A stretch of DNA of 64,000 bases from Shouchella xiaoxiensis (GCF_016907895.1 NZ_JAFBCV010000004.1:1-64000), one strand, 5' to 3'; counted from the first letter of the stretch, positions 9,806-18,089 are shown. A program made the numbers and translations. Notes: generated by a model from the letters alone, not told the origin.

Positions 9806-10027
9806 ATGCTACAAATTAGTGAGTTAAAAGATGGTCAAACAGTGTTTATTATTTATAGCAATCCCCATACACCAACAGTCTCTACAATTCAGGAAGGGTA
9901 TATTTCAATTGATGCGTTGGGAGCATCTGTTGTCGTGTATGACTATTATCATACGCTTGAAGATGATGATGCGGTGTTTGCTTCCTACGAAGAAGCTGAG
10001 AATGTGTACAATCAATACATTATGTAA
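9806..10027 (+). CDS. SplA-like small protein
   Basis: A 73-residue protein. The segment GQTVFIIYSNPHTPTVSTIQEG followed by YDYYHTLEDDDAVFASYEEAENVYNQY resembles the domain of SplA, the TRAP-like regulator of the spore photoproduct lyase gene. There is no splB next to it here. It has a good GGGAGG ribosome site and its own terminator, about 50 nt after thrB. The resemblance is from memory of the family, so a function in RNA-based regulation is only a possibility. Confidence 0.55.
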   Translation: MLQISELKDGQTVFIIYSNPHTPTVSTIQEGYISIDALGASVVVYDYYHTLEDDDAVFASYEEAENVYNQYIM

Positions 10028-10032
10028 AAAGA

Positions 10033-10069
10033 AAAAGACAGTCTCTCATGCTTAAGAGACTGTCTTTTT
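10033..10069 (+). terminator. Terminator of the SplA-like gene
   Basis: A 14 bp stem AAAAGACAGTCTCT with its complement, loop about 8 nt, then TTTTTA. Confidence 0.8.
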
Positions 10070-10075
10070 AATCAT

Positions 10076-10108
10076 AAAAAAGCAACAAAGGAAGAAGCCT
10101 TTGTTGCT
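10076..10108 (-). terminator. Terminator of yutI
   Basis: An 11 bp stem AGCAACAAAGG (10081-10091) pairs with 10098-10108. On the minus strand it is followed by a T-run (the A-run at 10076-10080). Confidence 0.75.
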
Positions 10109-10121
10109 GAATAAATGGTGT

Positions 10122-10361
10122 TTAAAAAACTTGCTCGATCTCCGAAACGCCAGGAACTTCTTCAAGAAGTGCGCGCTCAATACCGGCTTTTAGCGTAATT
10201 GTTGAACTTGGGCAAGAACCGCAAGCGCCTAAAAGGCGTACTTTAACAATTCCATCCTCAACATCAACAAGCTCCACGTCTCCACCATCACGTAGTAGGA
10301 ACGGACGAAGTTTATCTAATACTTCCTGAACTTGTTCAATCATATCCGTGCTTGTTTCCAT
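10122..10361 (-). CDS. yutI: NifU C-terminal-domain Fe-S scaffold YutI
   Basis: A 79-residue stand-alone NifU C-terminal (Nfu) domain with the C-x2-C cluster ligands C47 and C50 in [11 protein letters not shown]. Such proteins carry and deliver [4Fe-4S] clusters. It is monocistronic, with a strong GGAGTG ribosome site upstream and its own hairpin. yuzD diverges from it, as in B. subtilis. Confidence 0.9.
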   Translation of the reverse strand: METSTDMIEQVQEVLDKLRPFLLRDGGDVELVDVEDGIVKVRLLGACGSCPSSTITLKAGIERALLEEVPGVSEIEQVF

Positions 10362-10499
10362 TAGAAATCACTCCTTTCTTTCTTATACTCCATTATAATA
10401 GGCGAATTAAAAAAAATCCATGCATCTGCTGTATTAAATTTTTCGTTGCCTAGTTAAACAGTGTTCGTGTACTCTAAAAAGAAGAAGAGGAGGGTCTTT

Positions 10500-10814
10500 A
10501 TGGCTACAATCCAATTTACAATTTATGGTGCAGAGCAAAAGTGCGCATCATGTGTCCATTTGCCAAGTGCTCGGGAAACAATGGAATGGCTAGAGGCTGC
10601 ATTAGTAAGAAAATATCCAGAAAAGCCAATGACGTTTCACTACGTCGATATTGAGGAACCGATTACGGAAGAAGAGCAGAAGTTCGCTGAGGCAATCTTA
10701 AACGACGAGTATTTTTATCCGCTTGTCATTCTAAATGGCGACGTTGTTGCAGAAGGAAATCCAAACTTAAAAATGGTTTCCCAGAAAGTCGATGAGCTGT
10801 TTGCTAATTCTTAA
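10500..10814 (+). CDS. yuzD: YuzD, DUF1462 thioredoxin-like protein
   Basis: A 104-residue protein of DUF1462 with a CxxC pair near the N-terminus (EQKCASCVHLPSA) and a thioredoxin-like pattern (PLVILNGDVVAEGNP). It is probably a small thiol-disulfide or metal-handling protein; no activity is known. The start at 10500 follows GGAGGGTCTTT. It faces yutI head to head, a conserved arrangement. Confidence 0.82.
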   Translation: MATIQFTIYGAEQKCASCVHLPSARETMEWLEAALVRKYPEKPMTFHYVDIEEPITEEEQKFAEAILNDEYFYPLVILNGDVVAEGNPNLKMVSQKVDELFANS

Positions 10815-10946
10815 AGAAGTTGAAGAAAAGAACCGAGAAGTATAAAAAATTCCTAGCAATAGATAATTACAGATGAAAGAGATTTTGTGTAGATAAACAT
10901 TTATTCCGAGTTCATTCATTTTGGTTAAAGGTTAGGTGGAGATTGA

Positions 10947-11327
10947 ATAAAACATTCTAGCAGATTAATCATTGGTTGTTTTATCCTTCTAACGCTTGGA
11001 GCTTGTCAAAATAATCATTTATTCCTCGAACCTAGCGAGGCTATTTCAGTAATGCAAGCATCAACTGGTGAGGAGATTGCTGTCATTAAAGATGCTGATT
11101 TTATTAAAAATCTTGCAAATGAATTAAATCAAGCTGACACAGCAAGTGTATCGAATCTAGACTTGCCCTCACCTGACTATTCGATTGCCTTTCTAAGTAA
11201 CGATGAAGTCATTCAAGAGTTAGGCTATTACGAAGAAGATAGAAGCTTTGGAGGGGTTATTGGTCGCTATTTGGATCCAGTGGAAGGCATTCATTTAGCT
11301 GTATTACTAGAGTTACCAATTGACTAA
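10947..11327 (+). CDS. Small lipoprotein with a damaged or non-standard start
   Basis: The only ATG in frame is at 11052 and gives 91 residues, but the same frame upstream encodes a clear lipoprotein signal: SRLIIGCFILLTLGAC with lipobox LGAC. This frame is blocked by TGA at 10944 and offers only ATA at 10947 after the Shine-Dalgarno AGGTGGAG. A TTG at 10943 gives MNKTF and stops at once in another frame. Either one base has been lost or gained (frameshift or sequencing error) or initiation is unusual. The mature protein is acidic and unknown. Confidence 0.5.
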   Translation: MKHSSRLIIGCFILLTLGACQNNHLFLEPSEAISVMQASTGEEIAVIKDADFIKNLANELNQADTASVSNLDLPSPDYSIAFLSNDEVIQELGYYEEDRSFGGVIGRYLDPVEGIHLAVLLELPID

Positions 11328-11328
11328 A

Positions 11329-11363
11329 AAAAGCGCTTTAGGTCCATTACCTAAAGCGCTTTT
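11329..11363. terminator. Bidirectional terminator
   Basis: A 14 bp stem AAAAGCGCTTTAGG with its complement around a 7 nt loop. A/T flanks suit termination of the lipoprotein gene and of the converging NADH dehydrogenase. Confidence 0.8.
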
Positions 11364-11373
11364 CATTATCGAA

Positions 11374-13041
11374 TTAACCTGAGTGGTATTTGTACATCCA
11401 GAGAACACCGCTTTTTAACATGCGAGCTACACGACCTGTTAGAGGGCGTTCACCCATCATACCAAAACCATGCTTTTTGCCGAGTGATCCAAGCACGCCT
11501 TTTAATTTAATACGAGGCATTTGTTCGGGTAAAGCTTCGTCTTTCCATTGTAATTTCAAGATCGTCACAATCTGCTCGGCTTGGCCTTCAGCAAGCTGGG
11601 CGCTAGGCGCTTGTGGTAAGCTCGCACAATCACCAACAACAAAGATGTCCGGCTGATTTGGAATAAAGTGCTGTGGCGTTAAGACAACTCTACCAGAGCG
11701 GTCTTTTTCGACATCCAGTTCGCGAACGACATCAACTGGCTGTACACCAGCTGTCCAGATAACAGCATCGCTTTCAATCCGTTCGTCATGATTGTATAAG
11801 GCCCCTGGCTCGACCTTAGTAATGTTTGAATTATTACTCACGTCAACTCCGTGTTCAACAAACCAGTTTTGCACATAGGAGCTAAGCTTCTTGGGAAATT
11901 GAGACATGACAGAATCGCCACGATCAAACAAGCGAATCGTTAAATCAGGACGACTTTCACGAAGCTCACTTGCAAGCTCAACCCCACTTAATCCAGCGCC
12001 AACTATGGAGACTATGCCTTCTGGTCGTACATTATTAAGTGCTTCATACGTACGACGAGTTGCACCCATTGTTTGAATGCTGTGCGTATACTGATCGGCT
12101 CCTGGAACGCCGTGGTATTTATCTGTACAGCCGAGACCGATCACTAATTTGTCAAACTGCAGTGATTCGCCATTAGCAAGTTCAATAAAATGATCTTTTG
12201 GATGAATTGCGGTTACTGTTGAATATTTTATTTGCAAACGACCATCTTCTGGAAAAGATACGCGCAGATGGTGATCAGATGCTGTTCCGGCTGCAAGTGC
12301 ATAGTATTCTGTTTTTAAACAATGGTATGGCAGTTGGTCGACTAATATGATTTCCCAATCTTTAGGAAGATCATTTGGAAGCAATCGCTGCAAAACGCGC
12401 ATGCCTCCGTATCCTGCTCCTAGTACAACGAGTTTCTTCATGGAAAGCGGTCTCCTTTTGTATGAAATAGCTTCAAAACTTGTTTCAATGAGAGCCATGA
12501 CTTTTTTTACAAGCCCTAAGCGAGTAGGCTCATTTTTAAATGCGTGCATGGTATAAGCCATATGGCTATTAACAATATGGGAAAAATGAATCGTTTGTTC
12601 CCGAGACAATTCCAGTTCTGCTTCCCTTAATAGCAGCGTCCAATGTTCGAGCAGAATAGGTGCATTCTCAGCAACTTGCTTCCATATCTGCGCCGTTAAA
12701 GCAGGGTGAATGTCGTAATCCTTCAACAGAAATAAGAATGTAGCACGAATCTGAGATAAGATTGAAAACGAATGAGCTGGGATCGTAGCCCGGAACTGTG
12801 GTAAATCAGTTAAGCGTTCTTCTGCAAGCGCATGCAAAACAGATTCTTTAGTCGGGAAGTGATTAAAAAAAGTTCCTTTGGCCACTTTTGCTTTTGTCGT
12901 AATTTCTTGGACGGTCGTGGATTGAAATCCCTTTTCATAGAATAAAGTAACAGCTGCAGCTAAAATGGCTGTTCGAGTTCGAGATTTTTTTTGGATAATT
13001 GTCATTACATTCGGCCACAAGAGAAGCGGTGGCAAGTTCAC
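11374..13041 (-). CDS. yutJ: TetR regulator fused in frame to type II NADH dehydrogenase (YutJ)
   Basis: One uninterrupted frame of 555 residues. About residues 13-200 form a complete TetR-type repressor (HTH: STTVQEITTKAKVAKGTFFNHF). The rest, beginning MKKLVVLGAGYGGMRV, is a full 355-residue NDH-2/YutJ flavoprotein with FAD- and NADH-binding GxGxxG motifs (VLGAGYGG, IVGAGLSG) and FVVGDCA. There is no linker and no stop between them. AAGGAGA lies 10 nt before the YutJ methionine (12441), so YutJ alone can also be made. The TetR start is uncertain: GTG 13041, TTG 13035 or ATG 13005. Confidence 0.85.
   Translation of the reverse strand: MNLPPLLLWPNVMTIIQKKSRTRTAILAAAVTLFYEKGFQSTTVQEITTKAKVAKGTFFNHFPTKESVLHALAEERLTDLPQFRATIPAHSFSILSQIRATFLFLLKDYDIHPALTAQIWKQVAENAPILLEHWTLLLREAELELSREQTIHFSHIVNSHMAYTMHAFKNEPTRLGLVKKVMALIETSFEAISYKRRPLSMKKLVVLGAGYGGMRVLQRLLPNDLPKDWEIILVDQLPYHCLKTEYYALAAGTASDHHLRVSFPEDGRLQIKYSTVTAIHPKDHFIELANGESLQFDKLVIGLGCTDKYHGVPGADQYTHSIQTMGATRRTYEALNNVRPEGIVSIVGAGLSGVELASELRESRPDLTIRLFDRGDSVMSQFPKKLSSYVQNWFVEHGVDVSNNSNITKVEPGALYNHDERIESDAVIWTAGVQPVDVVRELDVEKDRSGRVVLTPQHFIPNQPDIFVVGDCASLPQAPSAQLAEGQAEQIVTILKLQWKDEALPEQMPRIKLKGVLGSLGKKHGFGMMGERPLTGRVARMLKSGVLWMYKYHSG
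12439..12457 (-). promoter_or_regulatory. Internal ribosome site and ATG for free-standing YutJ
   Basis: AAGGAGA (minus strand, 12451-12457) precedes the ATG at 12439-12441 by about 10 nt, inside the TetR-NDH reading frame. It marks the ancestral gene start and allows YutJ to be made without the TetR part. Confidence 0.65.
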
Positions 13042-13071
13042 CTCGCTTTATTGCATCCAACCACTCAAAAA

Positions 13072-13118
13072 TGACCCTGGTCAGTTTTGATTATACCGAT
13101 TGCTAAGACATTCGACAA
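13072..13118 (-). promoter_or_regulatory. Promoter and TetR-type operator for the TetR-NDH gene
   Basis: On the minus strand TTGTCG (13113-13118), a 17 bp spacer and a perfect TATAAT (13090-13095). Immediately downstream, at the expected start point, is TGACC-CT-GGTCA (13072-13083), a dyad typical of TetR operators. The layout predicts autorepression by the encoded TetR domain. Confidence 0.65.
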
Positions 13119-13208
13119 CCCGTATTTCGACGTTTCTTTTTAAAAGAGTAATCGAACAGATTGACTTTACGATAGTGACAAAGTAGCATAACAATTGAGG
13201 TGACGCAT

Positions 13209-13445
13209 ATGAGACCATTAATCGAATTCTGTCTTAGTAATTTAGCAAACGGTTCTCATGATGCCATGGAGGAATTTCAGAGAGACCCGAATGTTGACAC
13301 AGTTGAGTATGGCTGTTTGAGCCATTGTGGCTTATGTAATCAAGAACATTTTGCACTTGTTTTAGGCAAAGCCATTACTGGTGATACGCCAAAAGAGCTA
13401 GTCATTAACAGCTATACTTATATAGATGAAAACGAAGAGTTTTAG
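13209..13445 (+). CDS. yuzB: YuzB, DUF1450 cysteine-rich protein
   Basis: A 78-residue protein of DUF1450, recognised by RPLIEFCLSNLANG at the N-terminus and by the cysteine cluster CLSHCGLC, which could bind a metal or Fe-S cluster. The start is the ATG at 13209 after GAGGTGA; the GTG at 13200 falls within that site. In B. subtilis yuzB also lies beside yutJ. Function unknown. Confidence 0.83.
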   Translation: MRPLIEFCLSNLANGSHDAMEEFQRDPNVDTVEYGCLSHCGLCNQEHFALVLGKAITGDTPKELVINSYTYIDENEEF

Positions 13446-13481
13446 CAAAAAAAGATCGTGGCACAAGAAGGAGTGCGACTT

Positions 13482-13721
13482 ATGGACTTTTTACCCTTTA
13501 GTCATACATGGCCTTATGAACAGCAAGGCAAGGATATCTATGTTGAACAATGCCCCTATTGTGGAGAAGAACATGTGCTTACACATATGAAGGCTCGAGA
13601 GTTAAAGCTAGCAAAAGAACAGTTTAAAGTGCGTCTTGTTATGCCATGTTGTCATCGTGTAATGACGATAGTAGAGGCAGATTCAGACTATTTTTGGGCG
13701 AATGAACCCTTAAGAAAGTGA
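13482..13721 (+). CDS. Small zinc-ribbon-like protein of unknown function
   Basis: A 79-residue protein with CPYCGEEH and, 30 residues later, MPCCHRVM, which together look like a CxxC...CCH metal site. The N-terminus [12 protein letters not shown] is hydrophobic and aromatic. The ATG at 13482 has AGAAGGAG at proper distance, so the GTG at 13458 is rejected. It lies 36 nt after yuzB and 7 nt before dapF, so it is probably co-transcribed with dapF. No function is recognised. Confidence 0.6.
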   Translation: MDFLPFSHTWPYEQQGKDIYVEQCPYCGEEHVLTHMKARELKLAKEQFKVRLVMPCCHRVMTIVEADSDYFWANEPLRK

Positions 13722-13728
13722 GTATAAA

Positions 13729-14586
13729 ATGAATTTCACAAAAATGCATGGTTTAGGAAACAGTTACATTTATATAAACATGTTTGAAGAAAACATACCC
13801 GAAGAGAAGCTGGCTGAAACAGCGATTCATTTGGCAGATCCAAATCGAGGTATTGGCGCGGACGGAATGATTTTAATTATGCCTTCATCATCGTGCGCTG
13901 TCAAAATGCGTGTATTTAATAATGATGGTTCAGAAGCAAAGAATTGTGGAAACGGTTTGCGCTGTGTCGCGAAATATAGCTTTGACAAAGGGCTTGTCCA
14001 TCAAAGTCAATTTTCGATTGAAACACTAGGTGGACCTGTTCAAGCAACTGTTTATCCAGACGAGCAAGGAATGGTACAAAACGTAACAATTAACATGGGG
14101 CAGCCACAGTTAAAACGAAGTCAGATTCCAATGGTTGGAACACAAAGACATGATCAGGTTGTCGGTGAACAACTGGACATTAGCGGTGAAATGGTTGAAA
14201 TAACGGCTGTTTCAATGGGTAACCCTCATGCCGTTCAATTTGTAGAGTCGATTGAGAATGCTCCAATAATGGCACATGGACCTTTGCTGGAGAAGCATGA
14301 AGCATTTCCGGACTGGGTAAACGTCGAGTGGGTTGAAGTTGTAAGCCCGTCGGAGCTTCATTTTCGCGTGTGGGAAAGAGGGACTGGCGTGACGCAAGCA
14401 TGTGGAACGGGCGCATGCGCTGCTGTTGTTGCTAGTGTTTTAAATGGATATAGCGAGCAAGATGTAGAAGTAACGGTTCATTTATTAGGTGGCGATTTGA
14501 CGGTTACTTGGTTGAGTGAAGGAAATGTAATAATGACTGGTCCGGCGGAATATATATGCACAGGTGCGGTATACACGCACTCTTAA
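13729..14586 (+). CDS. dapF: Diaminopimelate epimerase
   Basis: Interconverts LL- and meso-diaminopimelate for lysine and peptidoglycan synthesis. It has 285 residues and both catalytic cysteines: C73 in NCGNGLRC and C225 in QACGTGACA. The start codon is 7 nt after the preceding small gene, with GTGAG as a weak ribosome site. It is followed by a strong bidirectional terminator shared with mqnE. Confidence 0.95.
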   Translation: MNFTKMHGLGNSYIYINMFEENIPEEKLAETAIHLADPNRGIGADGMILIMPSSSCAVKMRVFNNDGSEAKNCGNGLRCVAKYSFDKGLVHQSQFSIETLGGPVQATVYPDEQGMVQNVTINMGQPQLKRSQIPMVGTQRHDQVVGEQLDISGEMVEITAVSMGNPHAVQFVESIENAPIMAHGPLLEKHEAFPDWVNVEWVEVVSPSELHFRVWERGTGVTQACGTGACAAVVASVLNGYSEQDVEVTVHLLGGDLTVTWLSEGNVIMTGPAEYICTGAVYTHS

Positions 14587-14595
14587 AAAAAGGAA

Positions 14596-14631
14596 AAAGA
14601 GAACCTGCTTGATCAAGCAGGTTCTCTTTTT
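14596..14631. terminator. Bidirectional terminator dapF/mqnE
   Basis: A perfect palindromic stem of about 17 bp centred on TGATCA, with T-run on the plus strand and A-run (T-run on minus) on the other side. Confidence 0.85.
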
Positions 14632-14633
14632 TT

Positions 14634-15728
14634 TTAATACTCTTTAATGATGTTGTAAAACGTGTCGCGCTCAACCGGTTTTTTGCCAGCGCTTTTGATC
14701 ATATGAATTAATTCTTTACGCGTAATTCCAGCCGAAGTAAGGGCTCCAACAGAGTGAGAGATACGCTCTTCAATCAGTGTGCCGTGAATATCACTTGAAC
14801 CGAACGTCAGCGCCATTTGTGTCAATTGAACACCAATGTTAATCCAGTAGGCTTTAATATGCGGGAAGTTATCAAGCATCAAGCGACTAACTGCGATTGT
14901 ACGCATATCATCATAAGCTGATGTACGACGATTTAAGCCGGCTTTAATATTCTTAGGCTGCATTGCCAGTGGAATAAAAACCATAAATCCGTTTGTGCGG
15001 TCTTGTAATTCCCGAACACGCTGCATATGGATTAAGCGTTCTTCGCTTGATTCAACAGAACCGTAAAGCATGGTGGAGTGAGTCCGAAGACCTAAGTTAT
15101 GTGCAGTTTCATGGGCCTCAAGCCATTGATCGGTTGAAGCTTTTTCAGGACTCATAATGGCGCGATAGCGCTCAGTAAGTATTTCAGCTCCACCACCAGT
15201 TAATGTCGATAAGCCAGCATCCATTAACGTTTGGATAACTTCTTTCATTGAGATACCGGCAAGACGTGAGAAGAACTCAATTTCAGCACCAGTATATGCT
15301 TTGACAGTAACCTGGGGATAATGTTTCTTTAATGTTCGAACGATATTGACGTAGTAGTCAAATCCAACTTCATTGTTATGACCACCAACAATATGAAACT
15401 CGCGAATATTGTCGTTCCAACGGTCAGAAACATACTTTAACAATGCCTCTTCATCCATTGTATATGCGCCTTCTTCACCGGGCTTTCGTTTAAACCCGCA
15501 AAACCCACAATTCGCTTCACACACATTTGTAGGGTTAATATAGAGGTTTTCAATAAAGTAAACGTTCTGACCATTTTTTCGTTCGTTTACTAGATTGGCA
15601 AGTTGTGCAACACCTAGTAAGTCAGGGGTTTCATATAAAGTTAGCCCATCTTCAATTGACAAGCGTTCTCCGTGTAACACTTTCTCTTTAACACCTTGAA
15701 GCTTCGTGTCAGTAAGTAACACACTCAT
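14634..15728 (-). CDS. mqnE: Aminofutalosine synthase, radical SAM (MqnE)
   Basis: Joins SAM and 3-[(1-carboxyvinyl)oxy]benzoate to aminofutalosine in the futalosine route to menaquinone. It has 364 residues from the ATG at 15728, after AAGGAGGA. The radical-SAM triad is C70, C74 and C77 (CEANCGFC), followed by IVGGHNNEVGFDYY and LTGGGAEI, typical of MqnE rather than MqnC. No other mqn gene is in the window. B. subtilis instead uses the MenFDHCEB route, so this separates the host from it. Confidence 0.85.
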   Translation of the reverse strand: MSVLLTDTKLQGVKEKVLHGERLSIEDGLTLYETPDLLGVAQLANLVNERKNGQNVYFIENLYINPTNVCEANCGFCGFKRKPGEEGAYTMDEEALLKYVSDRWNDNIREFHIVGGHNNEVGFDYYVNIVRTLKKHYPQVTVKAYTGAEIEFFSRLAGISMKEVIQTLMDAGLSTLTGGGAEILTERYRAIMSPEKASTDQWLEAHETAHNLGLRTHSTMLYGSVESSEERLIHMQRVRELQDRTNGFMVFIPLAMQPKNIKAGLNRRTSAYDDMRTIAVSRLMLDNFPHIKAYWINIGVQLTQMALTFGSSDIHGTLIEERISHSVGALTSAGITRKELIHMIKSAGKKPVERDTFYNIIKEY

Positions 15729-15940
15729 CTTCGTAGTCCTCCTTTGGAACATCGCTATCTATACGAGAAACGAAATCTATTTTTCTAGCTCCCGTTTATT
15801 ATACTACTAGATATTTCAGAAAGAAAGGAACGACATCTGTTATGTTGCGATTCAAAATGTGAATATCTTCTTATTGCACCTGCTGTAAAATGCAGGTAAT
15901 ATACATAATAGTGAATAGATATTACTAAGGGGGCAAAGGA

Positions 15941-16114
15941 ATGATTCCATACAACGAGAAGCATGTAGAAAAATTAGAGTTTCTACGGGAAAAAATGCTT
16001 CAAGCTGCAAATAAGCATGGCTTAACTCACCCCCTTGTTTTGACATATAGCAAAGAAATTGATCTTCTTCATAACGACTTAATGAAGCTCGAGAAGCGAT
16101 ATCGTACACGATGA
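15941..16114 (+). CDS. Spo0E-like aspartyl-phosphate phosphatase peptide
   Basis: A 57-residue helical-hairpin peptide with the Spo0E family signature S-x3-D (YSKEIDLLHNDL, Ser37 and Asp41). Spo0E-type proteins dephosphorylate phosphorylated Spo0A and delay sporulation. The ATG follows AAGGGGGCAAAGGA. It is monocistronic in the gap between mqnE and the Fe-S gene. The motif is clear, but the response regulator targeted is inferred. Confidence 0.75.
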   Translation: MIPYNEKHVEKLEFLREKMLQAANKHGLTHPLVLTYSKEIDLLHNDLMKLEKRYRTR

Positions 16115-16186
16115 GAAGCTGATGACTTGAGATGAACGTAAAAAGGATTTATACTGATTAAAGATTGAACTTAGGGAGGTATGAAC

Positions 16187-16540
16187 ATGATTACTCTAAC
16201 GGATGCAGCGGTAGCTCAAATTCTTTCAATGAAAGAAGGCGAGGACGATGATTCACTTATGCTTCGAATTGGCGTAAAAGGAGGAGGCTGTTCGGGTCTT
16301 TCTTACGGTATGGGTTTTGACAACGAAAAGAGCGAGGAAGACACGCTTATCCATGTAAATGGTATGGATGTTTTAGTTGATAAGGAAAGCGAGCCAATTG
16401 TAAAAGGGCTTGTGATTGATTATAAGCAAAACATGATGGGCGGCGGATTCACAATTGATAATCCGAACGCAATTGCCAACTGTGGCTGCGGATCTTCATT
16501 TCGCACAGCCGTCAATGCAGGTACTCCTGAAAATTGTTAA
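16187..16540 (+). CDS. yutM: A-type Fe-S cluster carrier (ErpA/HesB family, YutM)
   Basis: A 117-residue HesB/IscA-type carrier with the three ligand cysteines C35 (GGCSGLSY), C99 and C101 (NCGCGSSF). It passes Fe-S clusters to apo-proteins. Two in-frame ATGs exist (16181, 16187); GGGAGGT abuts the first, so 16187 is the better start. It is separated by a terminator from the converging ABC permease gene. Confidence 0.92.
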   Translation: MITLTDAAVAQILSMKEGEDDDSLMLRIGVKGGGCSGLSYGMGFDNEKSEEDTLIHVNGMDVLVDKESEPIVKGLVIDYKQNMMGGGFTIDNPNAIANCGCGSSFRTAVNAGTPENC

Positions 16541-16542
16541 CA

Positions 16543-16572
16543 AAAAGAACCGACTCGAGTCGGTTCTTTTTT
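16543..16572 (+). terminator. Terminator of yutM
   Basis: Stem AAAGAACCGACTC with its complement, no spare loop, then a run of T at 16565-16572. The first base of the converging permease stop codon is at its end. Confidence 0.8.
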
Positions 16573-17243
16573 TAGTTTGAAGGATCAACATACGTATTAA
16601 AACGTTTTTCCAAATAGCGCTGAAACCATGAGAGAATCGAGCAAATCGCCCAATAGATGAGTGCTGCAACAACGAGCACGGTAAAATAATTAAATTCTCT
16701 CCCACCGATAATTCTTGCTTGGTACATCAATTCAGGCAAAGCAATCGTTGAGGCAATCGATGTTGATTTAACTAAGCTCAAAAACACGTTGCTCAGCGGT
16801 GGTAAAGCAATTCTCGTTGCTTGTGGGAGGATAACAAAGCGCATTGTCTGCCATTTTTTTAAGCCTAGAGAAGACGCAGCTTCCTGTTGTCCAATAGGAA
16901 CAGAAGATAGCGCTGATCGATTGACCTCTGCGACATAAGCAGCTGTGTTTAAACTAAAGCCAATGATTGCCGCTGTAACTGCACTAAAGCTCAAGCCAAT
17001 TTCCGGTAAGGCTGCATACAGTAAAAAAAGCAGAACAAGAATCGGTACTCCACGATTAAATGAAATGAACAGCATACAAGGCCAACGCAGATAGATTCGT
17101 GAAGACATTCTTCCAAGAGCTAAAAAAAGACCAAGAATTAAAGCGAGTCCCATGCTAATAAAAGCTACTAAAAGCGTATATTGAAGACCCTTTAGGATAA
17201 AGGGGAACGATTCAATTGCCAAAGACAGATCAAATGAACTCAT
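16572..17243 (-). CDS. Amino-acid ABC transporter permease
   Basis: A 223-residue HisM/GlnP-type membrane permease with about five helices and the EAA loop (QEAASSLGLKKWQTMRFVILPQA) that contacts the ATPase. AAGGAGG precedes the ATG. It is 12 nt downstream of the binding-protein gene in one operon. No ATPase gene is in the window, so the transporter must borrow one encoded elsewhere. The substrate is probably a polar amino acid or cystine by family, but is not provable here. Confidence 0.88.
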   Translation of the reverse strand: MSSFDLSLAIESFPFILKGLQYTLLVAFISMGLALILGLFLALGRMSSRIYLRWPCMLFISFNRGVPILVLLFLLYAALPEIGLSFSAVTAAIIGFSLNTAAYVAEVNRSALSSVPIGQQEAASSLGLKKWQTMRFVILPQATRIALPPLSNVFLSLVKSTSIASTIALPELMYQARIIGGREFNYFTVLVVAALIYWAICSILSWFQRYLEKRFNTYVDPSN

Positions 17244-17255
17244 TCATTATCCTCC

Positions 17256-18089
17256 TTACTCAAAATCAATATCAGGAAGTTCAGTAACATCATGACCATC
17301 GAAAAACTCTTCTGAAAGCGCTGTGGCAGTCCCATCTTCGAGTAGTTTTTCAAGGGCGTCGTTGATCGCATCTACTAGAAGCGGCTCATCTTTCGCAAAC
17401 ATAAAGCCCTGTTCAGTCGGATCATAAAACAAAGTTGGATGAATTTGGACATCTATTTCTGGCATCGAATCAACTGTAATTGACTGGAGGTAATAATCAT
17501 TTAAAACGAGGTCGCCTCGTCCATTCTCTACAGAACGTAAATAAACATCATTTGTTACGTTCTCAAAATAAGTCGGAATCGCTCCAAATTCTTCTGCTTT
17601 TTGCATATAGGTTGTGTTCATTGCCCCAAGCGCAATTTTTCCTTCAAGATCTTCCATTGTCTCAATGCCTGATAAGTCTTCAGTACGCACAATTGCACTT
17701 CCGTATGAGAACTTGTATGGGGTAGAGAAATCAAAATTCTTTTGTCTTTCCTCTGTAATGGCCAAGCTGTTAGCAGCTAGATGCACTCTTCCACTGTTTA
17801 ACGCCTGTGTCATTGTTTCAACACCGATTTCTTCAAACTCAACCTCGACGCCAATTTGGTCAGCTACAGCTCGAACAAGTTCTACTTCATACCCAGTTAG
17901 ACCGTTCTCTTCTGAATGATAGGAAGTAGGAAATAAGGTTCCTGCTGTCGCGACAGTCATCGAACCAGAATCTTGTATATCGTTCCATGCTTGATTTTGA
18001 TCGCTTTCTTCAATAGGTTCATCCCCGTCCGCGCAAGCTGTTAATAAAAGCGCAGAGCTTAATGTAAATAGACTTAGCTGTTTTTTCAT
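17256..18089 (-). CDS. Amino-acid ABC transporter substrate-binding lipoprotein
   Basis: A 277-residue family 3 solute-binding protein with lipobox LTAC near residue 19, an acidic linker, and conserved stretches GYEVELVRAVADQIGVEVEFEEI and LAITEERQKNFDFSTPY that form the amino-acid site. It captures an amino acid (cystine, glutamine or similar) outside the membrane for the permease encoded just downstream. The start follows AAGGAGGCAACTGCACCTA. Confidence 0.88.
   Translation of the reverse strand: MKKQLSLFTLSSALLLTACADGDEPIEESDQNQAWNDIQDSGSMTVATAGTLFPTSYHSEENGLTGYEVELVRAVADQIGVEVEFEEIGVETMTQALNSGRVHLAANSLAITEERQKNFDFSTPYKFSYGSAIVRTEDLSGIETMEDLEGKIALGAMNTTYMQKAEEFGAIPTYFENVTNDVYLRSVENGRGDLVLNDYYLQSITVDSMPEIDVQIHPTLFYDPTEQGFMFAKDEPLLVDAINDALEKLLEDGTATALSEEFFDGHDVTELPDIDFE

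Noticed and set aside
15852-16109. 85-codon minus-strand frame
   Set aside because: It is a shadow of the Spo0E-like gene on the plus strand, which has a ribosome site and the family motif.
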